NCBI RefSeq assembly: GCF_024802625.1
Contig: NZ_CP103373.1
Coordinates: 1-64,000, forward strand
Length of the DNA: 64,000 nucleotides
From: Massilia sp. H6
GTDB lineage: Bacteria; Pseudomonadota; Gammaproteobacteria; Burkholderiales; Burkholderiaceae_D
Direction of reading: 5' to 3'
The notes beneath the pieces are model-generated. The model had not been told where the DNA came from. It did not search any database and saw only the letters and a list, made by a program, of their open reading frames with translations. Position numbers and translations under genes: made by a program. Shown in pieces: positions 54,725-63,644 of the stretch; position 1 is the stretch's first letter, and the number at the start of each line of letters is the position of its first letter.

Positions 54725-55010
54725 TTTCCGACCCGGACAAAACGGTCTTTCGGTCCGGCCGTACAGGGAGTGTGTGTGGCCGAGCGGCCCGCCCAGATCG
54801 CGCGAACGACAACTGGAATGACGCTTGAAACGCTGCTCGTTCAACGCCGCATCGCCACGCCCCAATGGGACTGGACTCAAAAGACCGTCGACACGCGGCG
54901 CGAGGCGACTGCGCGCTTCAAAGCGGGCGCTTCCGGAAACGTACGTGCTGTACTTCGTGAACGCATGAGGGAAGATAGCACCTGGGCTACCAGCGAACCA
55001 AACCGGATCG
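54725..55010 (+). pseudogene. Decayed polymorphic-toxin fragment related to the gene at 62590
   Basis: Two frames together retain the pattern of the protein at 62590-63333. First comes KTVFRSGRTGSVCGRAA (compare TAFFWSGKTHGIGGQDRAA). After a frameshift comes TLETLLVQRRIATPQWDW ... ATARFKAGASGNVRAVLRERMREDSTWATSE (compare TLEMTLAKRGIIPP ... ADYATGASGAVRVVLGEKLRERNVWETKE). The 5' end is cut by IS copy B. The homology is my own alignment by eye; it is well above what chance would give. Confidence 0.7.
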
Positions 55011-55049
55011 AGGCGAGACACGTCTCGCATGCGGGGCGCGGGCAACGGC

Positions 55050-55112
55050 CCAGTGCGCGAAGGCCAAGCCGCGCAGCGCCAGCTCGGCGGCCGAGTTGTC
55101 GATCTAAATGCC
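55050..55112 (-). mobile_element. IS66-family transposase remnant
   Basis: On the minus strand the bases read GGI-stop-IDNSAAELALRGLAFAHWA, matching the C-terminal IDNSAAERALRG motif of IS66 TnpC. An in-frame stop stands where E is usual. Only this short piece is recognisable. Confidence 0.6.
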
Positions 55113-55239
55113 ACCGTGGGCGGCATTGTGGGTAAGGAAGCGATAGCCACGCGATTCGCATCTACCTATGTGGACAACGCGACGAGCGTGTCCAGTCGTA
55201 CTCGCTCGATATGAAGATGCCGCATCTAGCGCCCGTGCG

Positions 55240-55600
55240 ATTTGATTACTGTGGCGTCCGATCACCCAGCGGTTAAACGGCTGTCCGGTCGTGCGCGCAG
55301 ACGTCCAGGTAAGCTGCATGCCGATCGAGCGTACGCTTCACGAGCGCATCGCGCCTGGCTGCGCCGACGAGGCATTGCAGCACGTATCGCGCGATATGGC
55401 GTGGAGTCGCGTGAAAGACTCGGCAGATGGCGTTGGGTCGTTGAGCGCACCTTAGGATGGCTACACCGATGTCGCAGATTGCGCATTCAGCACGAGCGAC
55501 GAGCGGACATCCATCAGGCGTTCCTTACACTTGCCTGCTCGCTCATCTGTTGGCGGTATGTCGAACGGTTTGGTTAGGCGTTCTTAGTCGAAAATTTTGT
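55240..55600 (+). mobile_element. IS5-family (IS427-like) transposase 3' remnant
   Basis: The frame at 55242-55577 reads GKLHADRAYASRAHRAWLRRRGIAARIARYGVESRERLGRWRWVVERTLGWLHRCRRLRIQHERRADIHQAFLTLACSLICW. This is the C-terminal part of an IS5 DDE transposase, including the final glutamate region (VVERTLGWL). The N-terminal half is missing. The last ~45 bases resemble the remnant at 11875-11925. Confidence 0.85.
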
Positions 55601-55725
55601 ACGGGGCACCTGTCATCGTGATTCGCGCTCCACATGGCATGCAGGCGAACGTGGAAGACGAGGCTCGGGTTCGAGGCGTGCATCTGAAAAGAGGACGAGA
55701 CCGGCCGCGAGCGGGTTGAGCCCCG

Positions 55726-57089
55726 GGACCTGTCAGGAATTCTGTGTGCGGGGCCAGAATTCGTAGTTAGATAATTGCGTTTGTGAAGCGCTCGCCGAAC
55801 ATGATGGCGAACTGGTTTGCAGCCTGCTTCCAGGTCCGTTGCGGCATCTTCCAATCTTTCTCGATGTTGCGCAAGGCCAGGAATAACAATTTTGTCGCGG
55901 CTTCATCGCTTGGGAAGTGGCCACGATTCTTGACGATCTTTCGCAGGCGCATATGCAAGCTTTCGATGGCGTTGGTCGTGTAGATAATTGTGCGCACTTC
56001 CGGCGGGTAAGCGAAGAACGGAATTACCTGCTGCCACTGCCGGCGCCACATTGCCGCCACCGTCGGGAATTTGGTACCCCATGGTCCGGCTGCAAACGCA
56101 TCCAGCGCCGCTTCGGCGAGGTCGGCGTTGGCAGCGTGGTAAATCGGCTTGAGCGCCGCTGCCAGCTCCTTACGGTCCTTCCAAGCTGCAAGCGTGGTCG
56201 AGTTGCGGATCAGGTGCACGATGCAGGTCTGGATCTGCGCCTGCGGATACACGGCCTCAATGGCTTCCGGGAAGCCGCGCAAACCATCGACGACGGCGAT
56301 CAGAATATCGTCCAGTCCGCGGTTCTTGAGTTCGTTGAAAACCTTCAGCCAGAACTTGGCGCCTTCGGTCTGTTCGATCCACAGGCCCAGTACTTCCTTG
56401 CAGCCGTCGGCACGAATGCCCAGAGCCAGATACACGGCCTTGTTCTTGACTGTGCCTTCGTCCCGGATTTTCAGGCGCAGCGCATCGAAATACACGATCG
56501 GATACATCGCTTCGAGCGGCCTTTGCTGCCACTGTGCGACCTCTTCGAGAACCTCGTCGGTGATGGTCGAAATCAGGTCCGGCGACACCTCGGTGCCGTA
56601 CAACTCCAGCAGGTGCGCTTGAATCTCACGCACGCTCATGCCGCGCGCGTACATGCTGATGACATGGTCATCAAAGCCGGACATCCGGCGCTGATGCTTG
56701 GCGACGAGCTTCGGTTCAAAGCTCGACAGACGATCGCGCGGAATGTCCAAATTGAGCTCGCCACCTGGCGTCAACACCTTCTTCGGACTGCTGCCGTTGC
56801 GGTGATTTTTGCTGCCTTCTTCCTCGCTGGCCAGATGGTGGCTCAGCTCGGCCGACAGCATGCGCTCAGCTAACATCTTCTTGAGTTGCCCGGCCAGGCC
56901 GGACTCGCCAAGGATCGACTCGGCGTCCTTGTTCTCAACCTGGGCCAGCAGCTGGTCAATCAGCTCGACTGGGAACGGATACGCTGCCTTCTGTTTTTTG
57001 GGCTTCTTGGTGGTCATCACTTCGGTCATGGAACAATCCTTTCGGCATTATTTCATGACCCCGTTCCACACAGAAATTCTGACAGGCTC
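55726..57089 (-). mobile_element. IS256-family insertion sequence, copy 2 (1364 bp)
   Basis: It has the same termini and length as copy 1 in the opposite orientation. A perfect 8-bp duplication GAGCCCCG lies at 55718-55725 and 57090-57097. That duplication differs from copy 1's CCATTGAC, so the two insertions were independent events. Confidence 0.95.
55767..57029 (-). CDS. IS256-family transposase (copy 2)
   Basis: This is a 420-residue protein identical to that at 36736-37998, with complete D, D and E residues. It is probably functional. Confidence 0.95.
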   Translation of the reverse strand: MTEVMTTKKPKKQKAAYPFPVELIDQLLAQVENKDAESILGESGLAGQLKKMLAERMLSAELSHHLASEEEGSKNHRNGSSPKKVLTPGGELNLDIPRDRLSSFEPKLVAKHQRRMSGFDDHVISMYARGMSVREIQAHLLELYGTEVSPDLISTITDEVLEEVAQWQQRPLEAMYPIVYFDALRLKIRDEGTVKNKAVYLALGIRADGCKEVLGLWIEQTEGAKFWLKVFNELKNRGLDDILIAVVDGLRGFPEAIEAVYPQAQIQTCIVHLIRNSTTLAAWKDRKELAAALKPIYHAANADLAEAALDAFAAGPWGTKFPTVAAMWRRQWQQVIPFFAYPPEVRTIIYTTNAIESLHMRLRKIVKNRGHFPSDEAATKLLFLALRNIEKDWKMPQRTWKQAANQFAIMFGERFTNAII

Positions 57090-57097
57090 GAGCCCCG

Positions 57098-57440
57098 TCT
57101 TCAATCGAAGCAAAGGCGGCGCGCGCATTGGGGGCGCCGCCTCCCAACAACTGGTCGGCCCGTAAGGTCGGCGTCTACGAAGAGCAAACCCAGCAGCATG
57201 CTGCTCGGTCCGGCGCCGCGTGCTATTCCGTGAATGACAGTGACGGTGAATGCGACAGGGGATGACGACGAACGCAGTCGAGTTAGCCACCCGGATCATG
57301 CTGCATGTCTCGCGGGTGTCCTGGCCACCGCGTGCGCCATACCTTTGCTTGCTTATTTGCTAGTGGCCGAGTCAAATCGCTTTTCTGTTACCGTCACAAA
57401 ATTACAGTAGAAGCTCCATCCCCCACCTCAGGAGCTTTTC
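57098..57440. other. No gene seen; leader of the small gene at 57441
   Basis: There are no supported frames. A good ribosome-binding site, CAGGAG (57429-57434), lies at the right end. Confidence 0.4.
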
Positions 57441-57599
57441 ATGGACCGCAAACAGGCCAACCATCACGCCAACCAGAAAAATCCGAATAATGTCGCTCAT
57501 AAGCATGTCAACGACAATCGTTCGAACCAGGGAAATCCCACAAGTCACACCTACGACAAGAGTCGGGCTGCTCCCAAACGCAATGTAAAAGGTAAATAA
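57441..57599 (+). CDS. Small Asn/His-rich protein
   Basis: This is a 52-residue polar protein, MDRKQANHHANQKNPNNVAH and onward, ending in VKGK. It is rich in Asn, His and Lys and has no hydrophobic segment. AGGAG stands about 7 bases before the ATG. It resembles short 'ANQ-NPN' conserved proteins that I have seen in proteobacteria, usually unassigned. It is probably disordered. Confidence 0.65.
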   Translation: MDRKQANHHANQKNPNNVAHKHVNDNRSNQGNPTSHTYDKSRAAPKRNVKGK

Positions 57600-57663
57600 T
57601 CAAAGACGCAACGTCGAGGCCCCCGGACAGCGGGGCCGACTGCTTAGACAACGGAGCAATCAA

Positions 57664-59532
57664 ATGGCAAGAAAAAAATCGATGGACGGTGTCGTGGCGA
57701 CGATCGAGCGACTGACCAATGAGACGCCCTGCCCGCTGCATCTTCGAAACACATTAAACAAGTATCTGTATCAGGAACACCTATTTGAGGGTGCGAGACC
57801 AGGAGGGCGCAGCGGTAAAGCCAGAAAACTTGGGCAGCTCCGCGGCCCGGACACAGACAACCTCGTACGCAACTTGCTCGATCTCGACGCGCTCTTCTTT
57901 GGAGAGACAAACACGGTGATCGACATCGTGACCGGAGAGATGAAGGCGAGCGACCTACATGACAAGCTCGATAACGTCGAGCGGAGCATGCGGCAACGCC
58001 TTGCGATATACGGATACTGGCTGGACCGTATCTCATCTGCGCGGGCCGCCTTGGCCGATCCTACAACGAACCTGCGGGTCGACAGACTCGACGAGAAATT
58101 GTCGGTTGCCAGCCGCGCCGGCGCGCAGAACATTCCCCCTTTCGCGCTGCAGGCGCTGCGGGTGCAAGAAGCAAGCGAAGCGCAAGCGCGGCGGGGGCCC
58201 CCAAGCGCGAGCGATTATGTCGAACGCGCCGACGCCTATCTGGCCTTGGGCGACCTGGTGAACGCGGACCGAAACGCCTGTCTGGCCATCGAGGTCGACC
58301 CTGCCTCATCACGCGCCTGGTTTATTCGCGTGGCGGTCGGACTTCGACGCCGGCGATCTGCAATGCGATCCTTTCATCAGAAGCGGATGGAAGCTCAGGA
58401 ATGCGCTGAACCCCTATCGGCGCATGAACAATGGGCGCTCGAGGAAGCCGACGAGGCGGCCGGTGATGCGTGGGAACATCAGCGCGCTCTGGATGCAATC
58501 CTTCCCCAAGCCATCTTGCATTGGCCAATGGAAGGGACGCGACGCGCGCACAACAATCTATGGAGACAGGTGCGGGATTTATTCGTCGCGCGAATGTTCT
58601 CCATCGCTGTGCATGATGTCCTGCGCGCCGGCGCGTGGCGCCAGTGGGCGTCTCTGAATGGACTGGAGCCGGAGTGGGAACTCGAGCAACAGAAGCACCC
58701 CTATCTGCCAAGCACTGAATCCACAGAAAACAGCCCATTCACCGCAGAGGACACACATGCCATTTCTAACCTTCTAGTTGCCTACGATGACAAGCCGCGC
58801 GAGTTCTTCGAGTTTCTCGAGGACGGCCGCATCGCCACTGATTTCCGTCTATTCCACCTTCGCTACGTCCTGCGAATGGGAGGCTGCGACGCGCATTGGG
58901 CCAGGCTGCGGACGTCCGTTGCGCAAAGCCCATTGGAGTGGCAGGCGGATCATCTGATGAACGATCCGTCGATTGCTAAACTGTGGCAGTTGCATTGGTG
59001 CCGACAGGGCGACTCGCCGGCGCTGATGCAGTCCTACACAAACTGGTTTCGAAAAACGCAAGCACATAACGATGGTCGCTCCCGTCATCTCTTGTTGCGA
59101 CAGTACGCGTATCTCTTTCACTATCAATTCGCGCGTCGACAGTTTGATCTGTGCGGCGAGGCCGCCGCGAGCGCACTGGCCCTGTACGAGGGCGCTGAGA
59201 AGCTGGACGCGTGGTTTGGTGACGTTCGGCATCCCTACGACGCCTCAATCGGCATGCCGCTTCATCATGTCGTGTATTGGGAATATCTCGCAGCGATCGC
59301 CGCGGTCGAGCAGCGCAGGCAGGGGGGTGCATTGTCGCAGCAAGCGCAAGCGATACTGGCTCATGCCGACCGTTGGCGAGCTAGATTTTCGAAACACCCC
59401 CAATGTTTCTGGACGGCCTCCGAGGAGTACGAGGGCGGCGGCGGCGAAGACTGGCCCGAACCGCCGTACGGAATCGATTTGCGCCTAGCAGATAGTTGGG
59501 CGGAAGAAGCGCATGCCGTCCCGATTGACTGA
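57664..59532 (+). CDS. Large TPR-like hypothetical protein
   Basis: This is a 622-residue soluble protein. The N-terminal ~150 residues (CPLHLRNTLNKYLYQEHLF ... NVERSMRQRLAIYGYW) are unassigned. Near 180-220, SDYVERADAYLALGDLVNADRNACLAIEVDPASSRAWF is a clear TPR unit. Further helical repeats follow. The C-terminus is rich in Trp and acidic residues (EEYEGGGGEDWPEPPYGID). It converges on the VIT-VWA gene, 82 bases away. There is no catalytic motif. TPR proteins of this type are often scaffolds; which partner it binds is unknown. Confidence 0.7.
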   Translation: MARKKSMDGVVATIERLTNETPCPLHLRNTLNKYLYQEHLFEGARPGGRSGKARKLGQLRGPDTDNLVRNLLDLDALFFGETNTVIDIVTGEMKASDLHDKLDNVERSMRQRLAIYGYWLDRISSARAALADPTTNLRVDRLDEKLSVASRAGAQNIPPFALQALRVQEASEAQARRGPPSASDYVERADAYLALGDLVNADRNACLAIEVDPASSRAWFIRVAVGLRRRRSAMRSFHQKRMEAQECAEPLSAHEQWALEEADEAAGDAWEHQRALDAILPQAILHWPMEGTRRAHNNLWRQVRDLFVARMFSIAVHDVLRAGAWRQWASLNGLEPEWELEQQKHPYLPSTESTENSPFTAEDTHAISNLLVAYDDKPREFFEFLEDGRIATDFRLFHLRYVLRMGGCDAHWARLRTSVAQSPLEWQADHLMNDPSIAKLWQLHWCRQGDSPALMQSYTNWFRKTQAHNDGRSRHLLLRQYAYLFHYQFARRQFDLCGEAAASALALYEGAEKLDAWFGDVRHPYDASIGMPLHHVVYWEYLAAIAAVEQRRQGGALSQQAQAILAHADRWRARFSKHPQCFWTASEEYEGGGGEDWPEPPYGIDLRLADSWAEEAHAVPID

Positions 59533-59614
59533 CCTCGAGGAAGGAGACGACATAGATCCTGGCAGCGCCTTCGCCGCTTTATCTGCGCAACATATCGCCA
59601 TACCGACGATCGCG

Positions 59615-61873
59615 CTAATCCGCGCGTCGGCGCAGGAACGCGGGGATGTCATGTGGCTTGGGATCGGCGCTCCGCGCGTCATACGCCCGAAGCGCAATGG
59701 CTAGGACGCGTTGCTCCAAGTCAGGCTCTGACGAGTCGCCCGTCCTGGCGGTCATGCGCAGTATGGTCTTGAACATCCGCCTGGCGATGGCGTCGGAACG
59801 CATGCGCTTGACCAACACAGCGACGAAGGACTGGATGACATCCGATTCGGGAAACCCATCCGTGACGACTTGGCGCAGTTCCTCAACCACCTGCGTTGGC
59901 AGATCAGCGGAAAGCGCGTCAAGCGACGTCGTTGATAGCCCAGCCGCGCCGGCGCGAACCAGATCTACGCCGACGGTCTCGGCGAAACGACGCAGGGTGT
60001 CGCGATATAGATAGCGCGACCCCAGCGCAGGCTTAGCACGCAGGAAAGCCGGAACTTCATAGTGGTCGACCGAGTCCCGCGCAAGCATCAGCGGGGGGGA
60101 GGATTCTTCGCGTCGCCACACCGCCGGCTGACGCGCCGATTGCGACGACACCTGGATGCCAAGGCCGCCCCATCCCGCTGGAAGCATCTGTGCAACCGTG
60201 CGCAGCGTTGGCATCACAAGGGCTTTGTCGGCGCCTTCGCGCCGGTGCACCAGCACCAGATTGGTCGTCGCGTCAACCAGTTCATAACGCAACGCCAAGG
60301 CATGCCGTTCCGACGGCGCAAGCTCGTCCATGCGCGCGGCGGCCGCAACCCGCGCCAATGTATCGCCCTCAACGGGAATCGCGTTGATCGGCACGCTCAT
60401 CTCACGCGCGTCGCCCGCGTGCTCGCACCAGCTCAGTTTGGCGCCAGTAGGATATTCAGCAAAGCCGGCGAACTGGTGTATTGTCTCACCGCGGAACACA
60501 ACCCGAGCCGGCTTACACTGCCAGACGGGGGCGCCGGTCCACGCCACCTTGACGTCGCGCACCGGCGCCCGGCGCATGCGCCGGAACATCCTCAGTACCG
60601 CTCCCTGCACCTCGCAATCAGCCGCGGCCAGCTCGCATGCGCCGCCGGTTCGCCGAGCCAACGAGTGCAACAAGCTCGACGCAGGCGCACTGCCGATGCC
60701 GACCGCAAATACACGCTGCCCAGCCTGCTCGGCGCTGGCGATCAAAGCGTCCGCTTCCCAAACATCGCCGTCTGTGATGAGCAAAATGTCTGCGTCGTAT
60801 GGCTGCCCAAGGGCGAAGGTCGACAACAGCGCCCGTTTGATTTCCGTCCCGCCCATGTCGGCCTGCGTGGCCGCACTCCACTCACTGGCCCTCTTGACGG
60901 CGCGCGGCGTCGTAGCCAACAGCGAGCCGCTGAAATGCCTCACCTCACTGCCAAAGCAGCTGAAGCTGAAGCTGTCCTCAGGCTCTAGGCGGCTCAGCAC
61001 CTCATGCACAGCTTGCCGGGCTGCGGCGATGCGGTCGCCGTTCATCGACCCTGAGCAATCGATCAGGATCTTCACATTCAAGGGGGTTTCGGCCGACGAA
61101 TCGTCGTGAACCGGACAGAAGCTGGCAAGCGCCACGTATCCGTCCCCATCCCTTCCGAACGTCGAGACCGACCTCCCGGCCAGACCGTCAGCCAACAGTA
61201 CGAAGTCGCGATCCAACCGGGCGCCATCGTGCAAAGAGATGACCACGGATTCCTCGGCGCTCTGAACCGACATGCCATGCGACGGTGAACTCAACTCCGC
61301 GCCCGCGATATCTCCATAGAGGCGAATGCGCAGCGAGAATGGATGTTCCGCCAACAGGTCGGTCAGCGGCTCCTGATGCGGCTGCAGGCCCGCCGAGCGC
61401 GCATCGCCGTAACGTGGACCGATTACAGTCGGGACGACCAGCCGCACGTGGCCTTGCGCGAACGACAGTAGCCGCGCATAACGAAAGCGAACGATGCCCT
61501 GCTCACCCGGCAGCAAATTGCCGACATTGACGGTATGGATGCCGTCGGCAGCCCGCTCAACCATCAGCGCCGAGTCACCAGCTTCGAGCGCGCCTTCGTA
61601 TCGACGTTCAGCCTCCGCTTTGGCGGCGACCACGCCCTCCAGCACCCTCTCTCCGAGCACGAACTCCACGCCGAGCAGCACCGCATCCCACGGTATCGGG
61701 AAGGTATACACGGCTTCGACACTCACCTCACTGGCATTGACGTAACACTGCTCGATGGCCAATTCGAACAAGAGCCCTCGCACGCTGCCGTCGGCGCGCA
61801 CCGATCGCAAGACCGAGGAATGAAGTCGACCATGACGAGGCATGGACGCATCACGAAGCTGGACGATACTCAT
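59615..61873 (-). CDS. VIT and von Willebrand A domain protein
   Basis: This is a 752-residue protein. Residues 1-130 are a VIT domain (VEAVYTFPIPWDAVLLGVEFVLG ... RRYEGALEAGDSALMVE ... VNVGNLLPGEQGIVRFRY). Residues 268-430 are a VWA domain with a complete MIDAS: VKILIDCSGSMNGDR, MGGTEIKRAL and LITDGDVWEAD. The rest is helical. There is no signal peptide, so it is cytoplasmic. Its start overlaps the stop of the MerR-type gene upstream by 4 bases (ATGA). Intracellular VWA proteins of this kind often assemble with AAA or TPR partners. A direct metal-dependent interaction with the TPR-like protein next door is possible but unproven. Confidence 0.88.
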   Translation of the reverse strand: MSIVQLRDASMPRHGRLHSSVLRSVRADGSVRGLLFELAIEQCYVNASEVSVEAVYTFPIPWDAVLLGVEFVLGERVLEGVVAAKAEAERRYEGALEAGDSALMVERAADGIHTVNVGNLLPGEQGIVRFRYARLLSFAQGHVRLVVPTVIGPRYGDARSAGLQPHQEPLTDLLAEHPFSLRIRLYGDIAGAELSSPSHGMSVQSAEESVVISLHDGARLDRDFVLLADGLAGRSVSTFGRDGDGYVALASFCPVHDDSSAETPLNVKILIDCSGSMNGDRIAAARQAVHEVLSRLEPEDSFSFSCFGSEVRHFSGSLLATTPRAVKRASEWSAATQADMGGTEIKRALLSTFALGQPYDADILLITDGDVWEADALIASAEQAGQRVFAVGIGSAPASSLLHSLARRTGGACELAAADCEVQGAVLRMFRRMRRAPVRDVKVAWTGAPVWQCKPARVVFRGETIHQFAGFAEYPTGAKLSWCEHAGDAREMSVPINAIPVEGDTLARVAAAARMDELAPSERHALALRYELVDATTNLVLVHRREGADKALVMPTLRTVAQMLPAGWGGLGIQVSSQSARQPAVWRREESSPPLMLARDSVDHYEVPAFLRAKPALGSRYLYRDTLRRFAETVGVDLVRAGAAGLSTTSLDALSADLPTQVVEELRQVVTDGFPESDVIQSFVAVLVKRMRSDAIARRMFKTILRMTARTGDSSEPDLEQRVLAIALRAYDARSADPKPHDIPAFLRRRAD

Positions 61874-62292
61874 ACTGGCGGATCCTCCTGTTGAATCTGT
61901 TCGAACGCGGACATGACGGCCGCGAAAAACCGACGAGTCTGCTCTAACGACAAGCGCGCGATCGTCGGGTTAAGCCTAACCTCGACTCCCTCCGCGACCA
62001 CCAGATGACTCCAGACCTCGACCGTCCCGGCACGGTTGCCCGGGACGGTCGGCGGTTGACCAGCTTGGTCCAGGAGCTCACGGACGCGCTCAAGCGACAA
62101 ACCTGCGTGCGTCCAGCGCCGCACGCTCAGCAACTGTTCAAGGTGGCGTTGCCCGTAGCGCGCCGCCCGGGTTTCCCCATCCGGCCTATCCACTAGTCCG
62201 ATTTGCATGTAATACCTGACCGTCCGCTTTGGCAGATCCGTCAGGATACATAGCTCATCGATACTAAATTCCTTGCTATCGGCTGGCGTCAT
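61870..62292 (-). CDS. MerR-family transcriptional regulator
   Basis: This is a 140-residue protein. The N-terminal winged helix-turn-helix is typical: EFSIDELCILTDLPKRTVRYYMQIGLVDRPDGETRAARYGQRHLEQLLSVRRWTHAGLSLERVRELL. No effector-binding cysteines are seen, so it is unlikely to sense mercury or redox metals. It is the first gene of an operon with the VIT-VWA protein and probably controls it from the dyad at 62350. Confidence 0.9.
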   Translation of the reverse strand: MTPADSKEFSIDELCILTDLPKRTVRYYMQIGLVDRPDGETRAARYGQRHLEQLLSVRRWTHAGLSLERVRELLDQAGQPPTVPGNRAGTVEVWSHLVVAEGVEVRLNPTIARLSLEQTRRFFAAVMSAFEQIQQEDPPV

Positions 62293-62349
62293 TGTGTTCT
62301 CCCCGCCCTGTTCGCTGATGGGATCAAGATCGGGCGCCTCTCAATTATG

Positions 62350-62379
62350 TGACAGTACTTTATAACAGTAGAACTGTCA
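62350..62379 (-). promoter_or_regulatory. Candidate MerR-type operator
   Basis: TGACAGT (62350-62356) and ACTGTCA (62373-62379) form a dyad with perfect 7-base arms and 16 bases between. On the minus strand the outer arm is part of TTGACA, a consensus -35. It lies 58 bases before the MerR-type start, as expected for autoregulation. The matching -10 is not clear. Confidence 0.6.
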
Positions 62380-62589
62380 ATAAATAGGAGCGCATCGGCG
62401 GTGTAGTTGCGCCGCCTGCGTAGTCATCACGCCTGTCCCGTCCATCCTTACGGCACCGCCCGTCTGACGTGACCATCGGTTGCACCTTATCAACAGCAGT
62501 AATTGCCTAACAGATTAGGCTTTTCGTACGCAGCTACCCCTGCCCAATAGCAGGGGCTGTCCACGACAACGATTGCTAGACCACGGAAT

Positions 62590-63333
62590 ATGAAAGATCT
62601 CACTGCGGAAAAGCCGTTTCCCGAAACGTCCGTTCAGATGCTTGCCACCGAGCGGGATACCGCGTTTTTTTGGTCCGGAAAAACCCACGGTATCGGTGGA
62701 CAGGATCGGGCGGCGGAGATTGCAAAAGCAGCGAACGGTACGACGCTTGAGATGACTCTTGCCAAACGAGGCATCATCCCGCCCGTGGCCACATCCGACA
62801 ATAAGGTTGAGGTGGCAGAGTGGTGGGCCAAGGCCTCAGCAGACTATGCGACCGGGGCATCCGGGGCCGTACGTGTTGTGCTAGGTGAGAAGCTGCGTGA
62901 AAGGAATGTCTGGGAGACGAAGGAATTACCAGCTTTAAAAGAAAATGTCCGCGTCACACGCATCGTCGCAATCGACCCTGCCACCCAAAAGGAAACCGTG
63001 CTGTTCGATCGATCCGCGGAAGCTTTACGTCACCAAGCAGGCGTCGATCAGAACCGAGCAGCGCCAGACATCCACCACCGTGCTGCGCTCGCCTTTGCAC
63101 ACGAATCACAGGAAAAAGCCGTCAAACAACATCCAACCTTGGCTGGCGCGTACGCGGCGATGACAGTTATCGAAAAGCAGACGCATGCCTCGGGACTCAC
63201 CATCGAACAGCAGACCAAGGTGGTCGCCGCCGCACGCGAAAACATTGCCAAAAATATCCAACAGGGACAATATCCTGATGTAAAAATTCGTGAAAAGCAC
63301 GAAGTTGTTACCGAACACGCCCGGGAACGCTAA
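62590..63333 (+). CDS. Probable polymorphic toxin
   Basis: This is a 247-residue protein without signal peptide or membrane segment. Residues 15-125 have the pattern TAFFWSGKTHGIGGQDRAAEIAK..TTLEMTLAKRG ... GASGAVRVVLGEKLRERNVWETKELPALK..VTRI. I recall closely similar sequences at the C-terminal ends of Rhs/polymorphic toxins; the activity is not known to me. Residues 165-245 (HPTLAGAYAAMTVIEKQ ... ARENIAKNIQQGQYPDVKI) form a second, helical domain like those attached to conjugation-related proteins. The next gene looks like an immunity protein. A fragment of a related gene lies at 54725-55010. Confidence 0.65.
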   Translation: MKDLTAEKPFPETSVQMLATERDTAFFWSGKTHGIGGQDRAAEIAKAANGTTLEMTLAKRGIIPPVATSDNKVEVAEWWAKASADYATGASGAVRVVLGEKLRERNVWETKELPALKENVRVTRIVAIDPATQKETVLFDRSAEALRHQAGVDQNRAAPDIHHRAALAFAHESQEKAVKQHPTLAGAYAAMTVIEKQTHASGLTIEQQTKVVAAARENIAKNIQQGQYPDVKIREKHEVVTEHARER

Positions 63334-63395
63334 CCCACCTTTTCACGGTCCATCCAGACTACTAGAACACGATCATTCATCTTGAAGGAGGGGTT

Positions 63396-63644
63396 ATGAT
63401 TTTAAATGTCGACCGCGGCCATATTTACGTCCAGCTTGGCGAAAAGACCGCTACGATTCCCGGCGAAATGTTTCTCCCGGACGATGGGAAGATGGGCTTT
63501 GTGGTTGCGCTCAACCAGGTTGACTACTGGGATCCGAAATCCGCGAAGCAACCAATCTCATCCGCAGAGCTCGCAGCCATTGTCGAGGATATTAAAGCTG
63601 AGTTCGCGAAGGGCGGTCATACCGCCGAGTTCGAGTGGGACTGA
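63396..63644 (+). CDS. Immunity protein, Imm74-like
   Basis: This is an 82-residue protein with a strong ribosome-binding site (AAGGAGGGG). It reads MILNVDRGHIYVQLGEKTATIPGEMFLPDDGKMGFVVALNQVDYWDPKSAKQPISSAELAAIVEDIKAEFAKGGHTAEFE. The N-terminal beta-hairpin, the W-D-P motif and the final helix fit the pattern I recall for Imm74 immunity proteins. It lies 62 bases behind the putative toxin gene and is acidic, as immunity proteins often are. Confidence 0.7.
   Translation: MILNVDRGHIYVQLGEKTATIPGEMFLPDDGKMGFVVALNQVDYWDPKSAKQPISSAELAAIVEDIKAEFAKGGHTAEFEWD

Noticed and set aside
38048..55717. Composite transposon bounded by the two IS256-family copies
   Set aside because: Each copy has its own intact but different target duplication, so they inserted separately.
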